Shown piece by piece: positions 39,910 through 39,938 of a DNA stretch of 39,938 nt (positions within the stretch are counted from its first letter, which is position 1; the number at the start of each line of letters is the position of its first letter). Under the pieces are notes generated by a model. The model did not search any database and was not told the origin of the DNA. It worked only from the letters and a program-made list of their open reading frames with translations. Location of the stretch: the NCBI GenBank assembly GCA_029007035.1, contig JAQXHC010000042.1, positions 1 through 39,938 on the forward strand. The letters are read 5' to 3'. Source of the DNA: Oscillospiraceae bacterium. Its GTDB lineage: Bacteria > Bacillota > Clostridia > Oscillospirales > Ruminococcaceae. Made by a program: the position numbers and the translations under genes.

Positions 39910-39938
39910 TTCAGGCGAATCAATTCAGTTCGCCAGCA

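Overview
The window looks like chromosomal DNA of a cellulolytic, low-to-mid GC Gram-positive anaerobe of the Ruminococcus / Oscillospiraceae type. The evidence is three secreted proteins with type I dockerin modules (an M6 metalloprotease, a GH9 cellulase with a CBM3c-like module, and a GDSL/SGNH hydrolase), strong AGGAGG-type ribosome binding sites, TTGACA-17-TATAAT promoters, CCA-encoding tRNA genes, and Firmicute housekeeping genes (ribonuclease Y, RecD2, MreB). No rRNA, CRISPR array or complete transposase gene is visible.

Layout. 1-2200: the tail of an unidentified gene (possibly a tyrosine recombinase), a divergent AlbA_2/Schlafen-type regulator behind a phased operator array, and a His-Arg-Gly tRNA cluster on the minus strand. 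2500-7500: two sugar-importer permeases, a HlyD-like adaptor, a MacB-like permease without its usual C-terminal membrane domain, and a 37-residue lipoprotein remnant. 7700-11080 (minus): an ABC-2 exporter (ATPase plus two permeases). 11230-18330: one long co-directional run, ilvN - nadA - hydE-like radical SAM - three tandem U32-like proteins with five conserved cysteines - sialate O-acetylesterase. This run is the best candidate in the window for an undescribed system. 18560-20560 (minus): a small membrane protein translationally coupled to an ECF sigma factor fused to a membrane anchor and an outside domain. 20700-23170: a CNNM/CorC-type membrane protein and a lipoprotein with a beta-rich module. 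23200-28450 (minus): an O-antigen-ligase-like polytopic protein behind the dockerin M6 protease, then ribonuclease Y with a long structured leader. 28650-34400: GH9 cellulase, GDSL hydrolase and a ferredoxin-like aldo/keto reductase. 34500-39500: small membrane protein, recD2, mreB and a membrane/TPR-like gene broken by a 113-bp inverted-repeat element. 39500-end: a Val-Asp-Gly-Cys tRNA cluster on the plus strand.

How things fit together. The dockerin proteins imply a cellulosome whose scaffoldin lies elsewhere. The Wzy/WaaL-like protein beside a dockerin protease with a Pro/Thr linker could be a linker glycosyltransferase (inference). The 11-18 kb run concentrates iron-sulfur proteins. Noncoding DNA is rich in structure: at least five copies of a dispersed palindrome (core AAGGCAATACCGCACA), two of which begin directly after a -10 box, several hairpin leaders, and operator-like palindromes. 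All calls come from reading the sequence and translations by eye; no database search was run.
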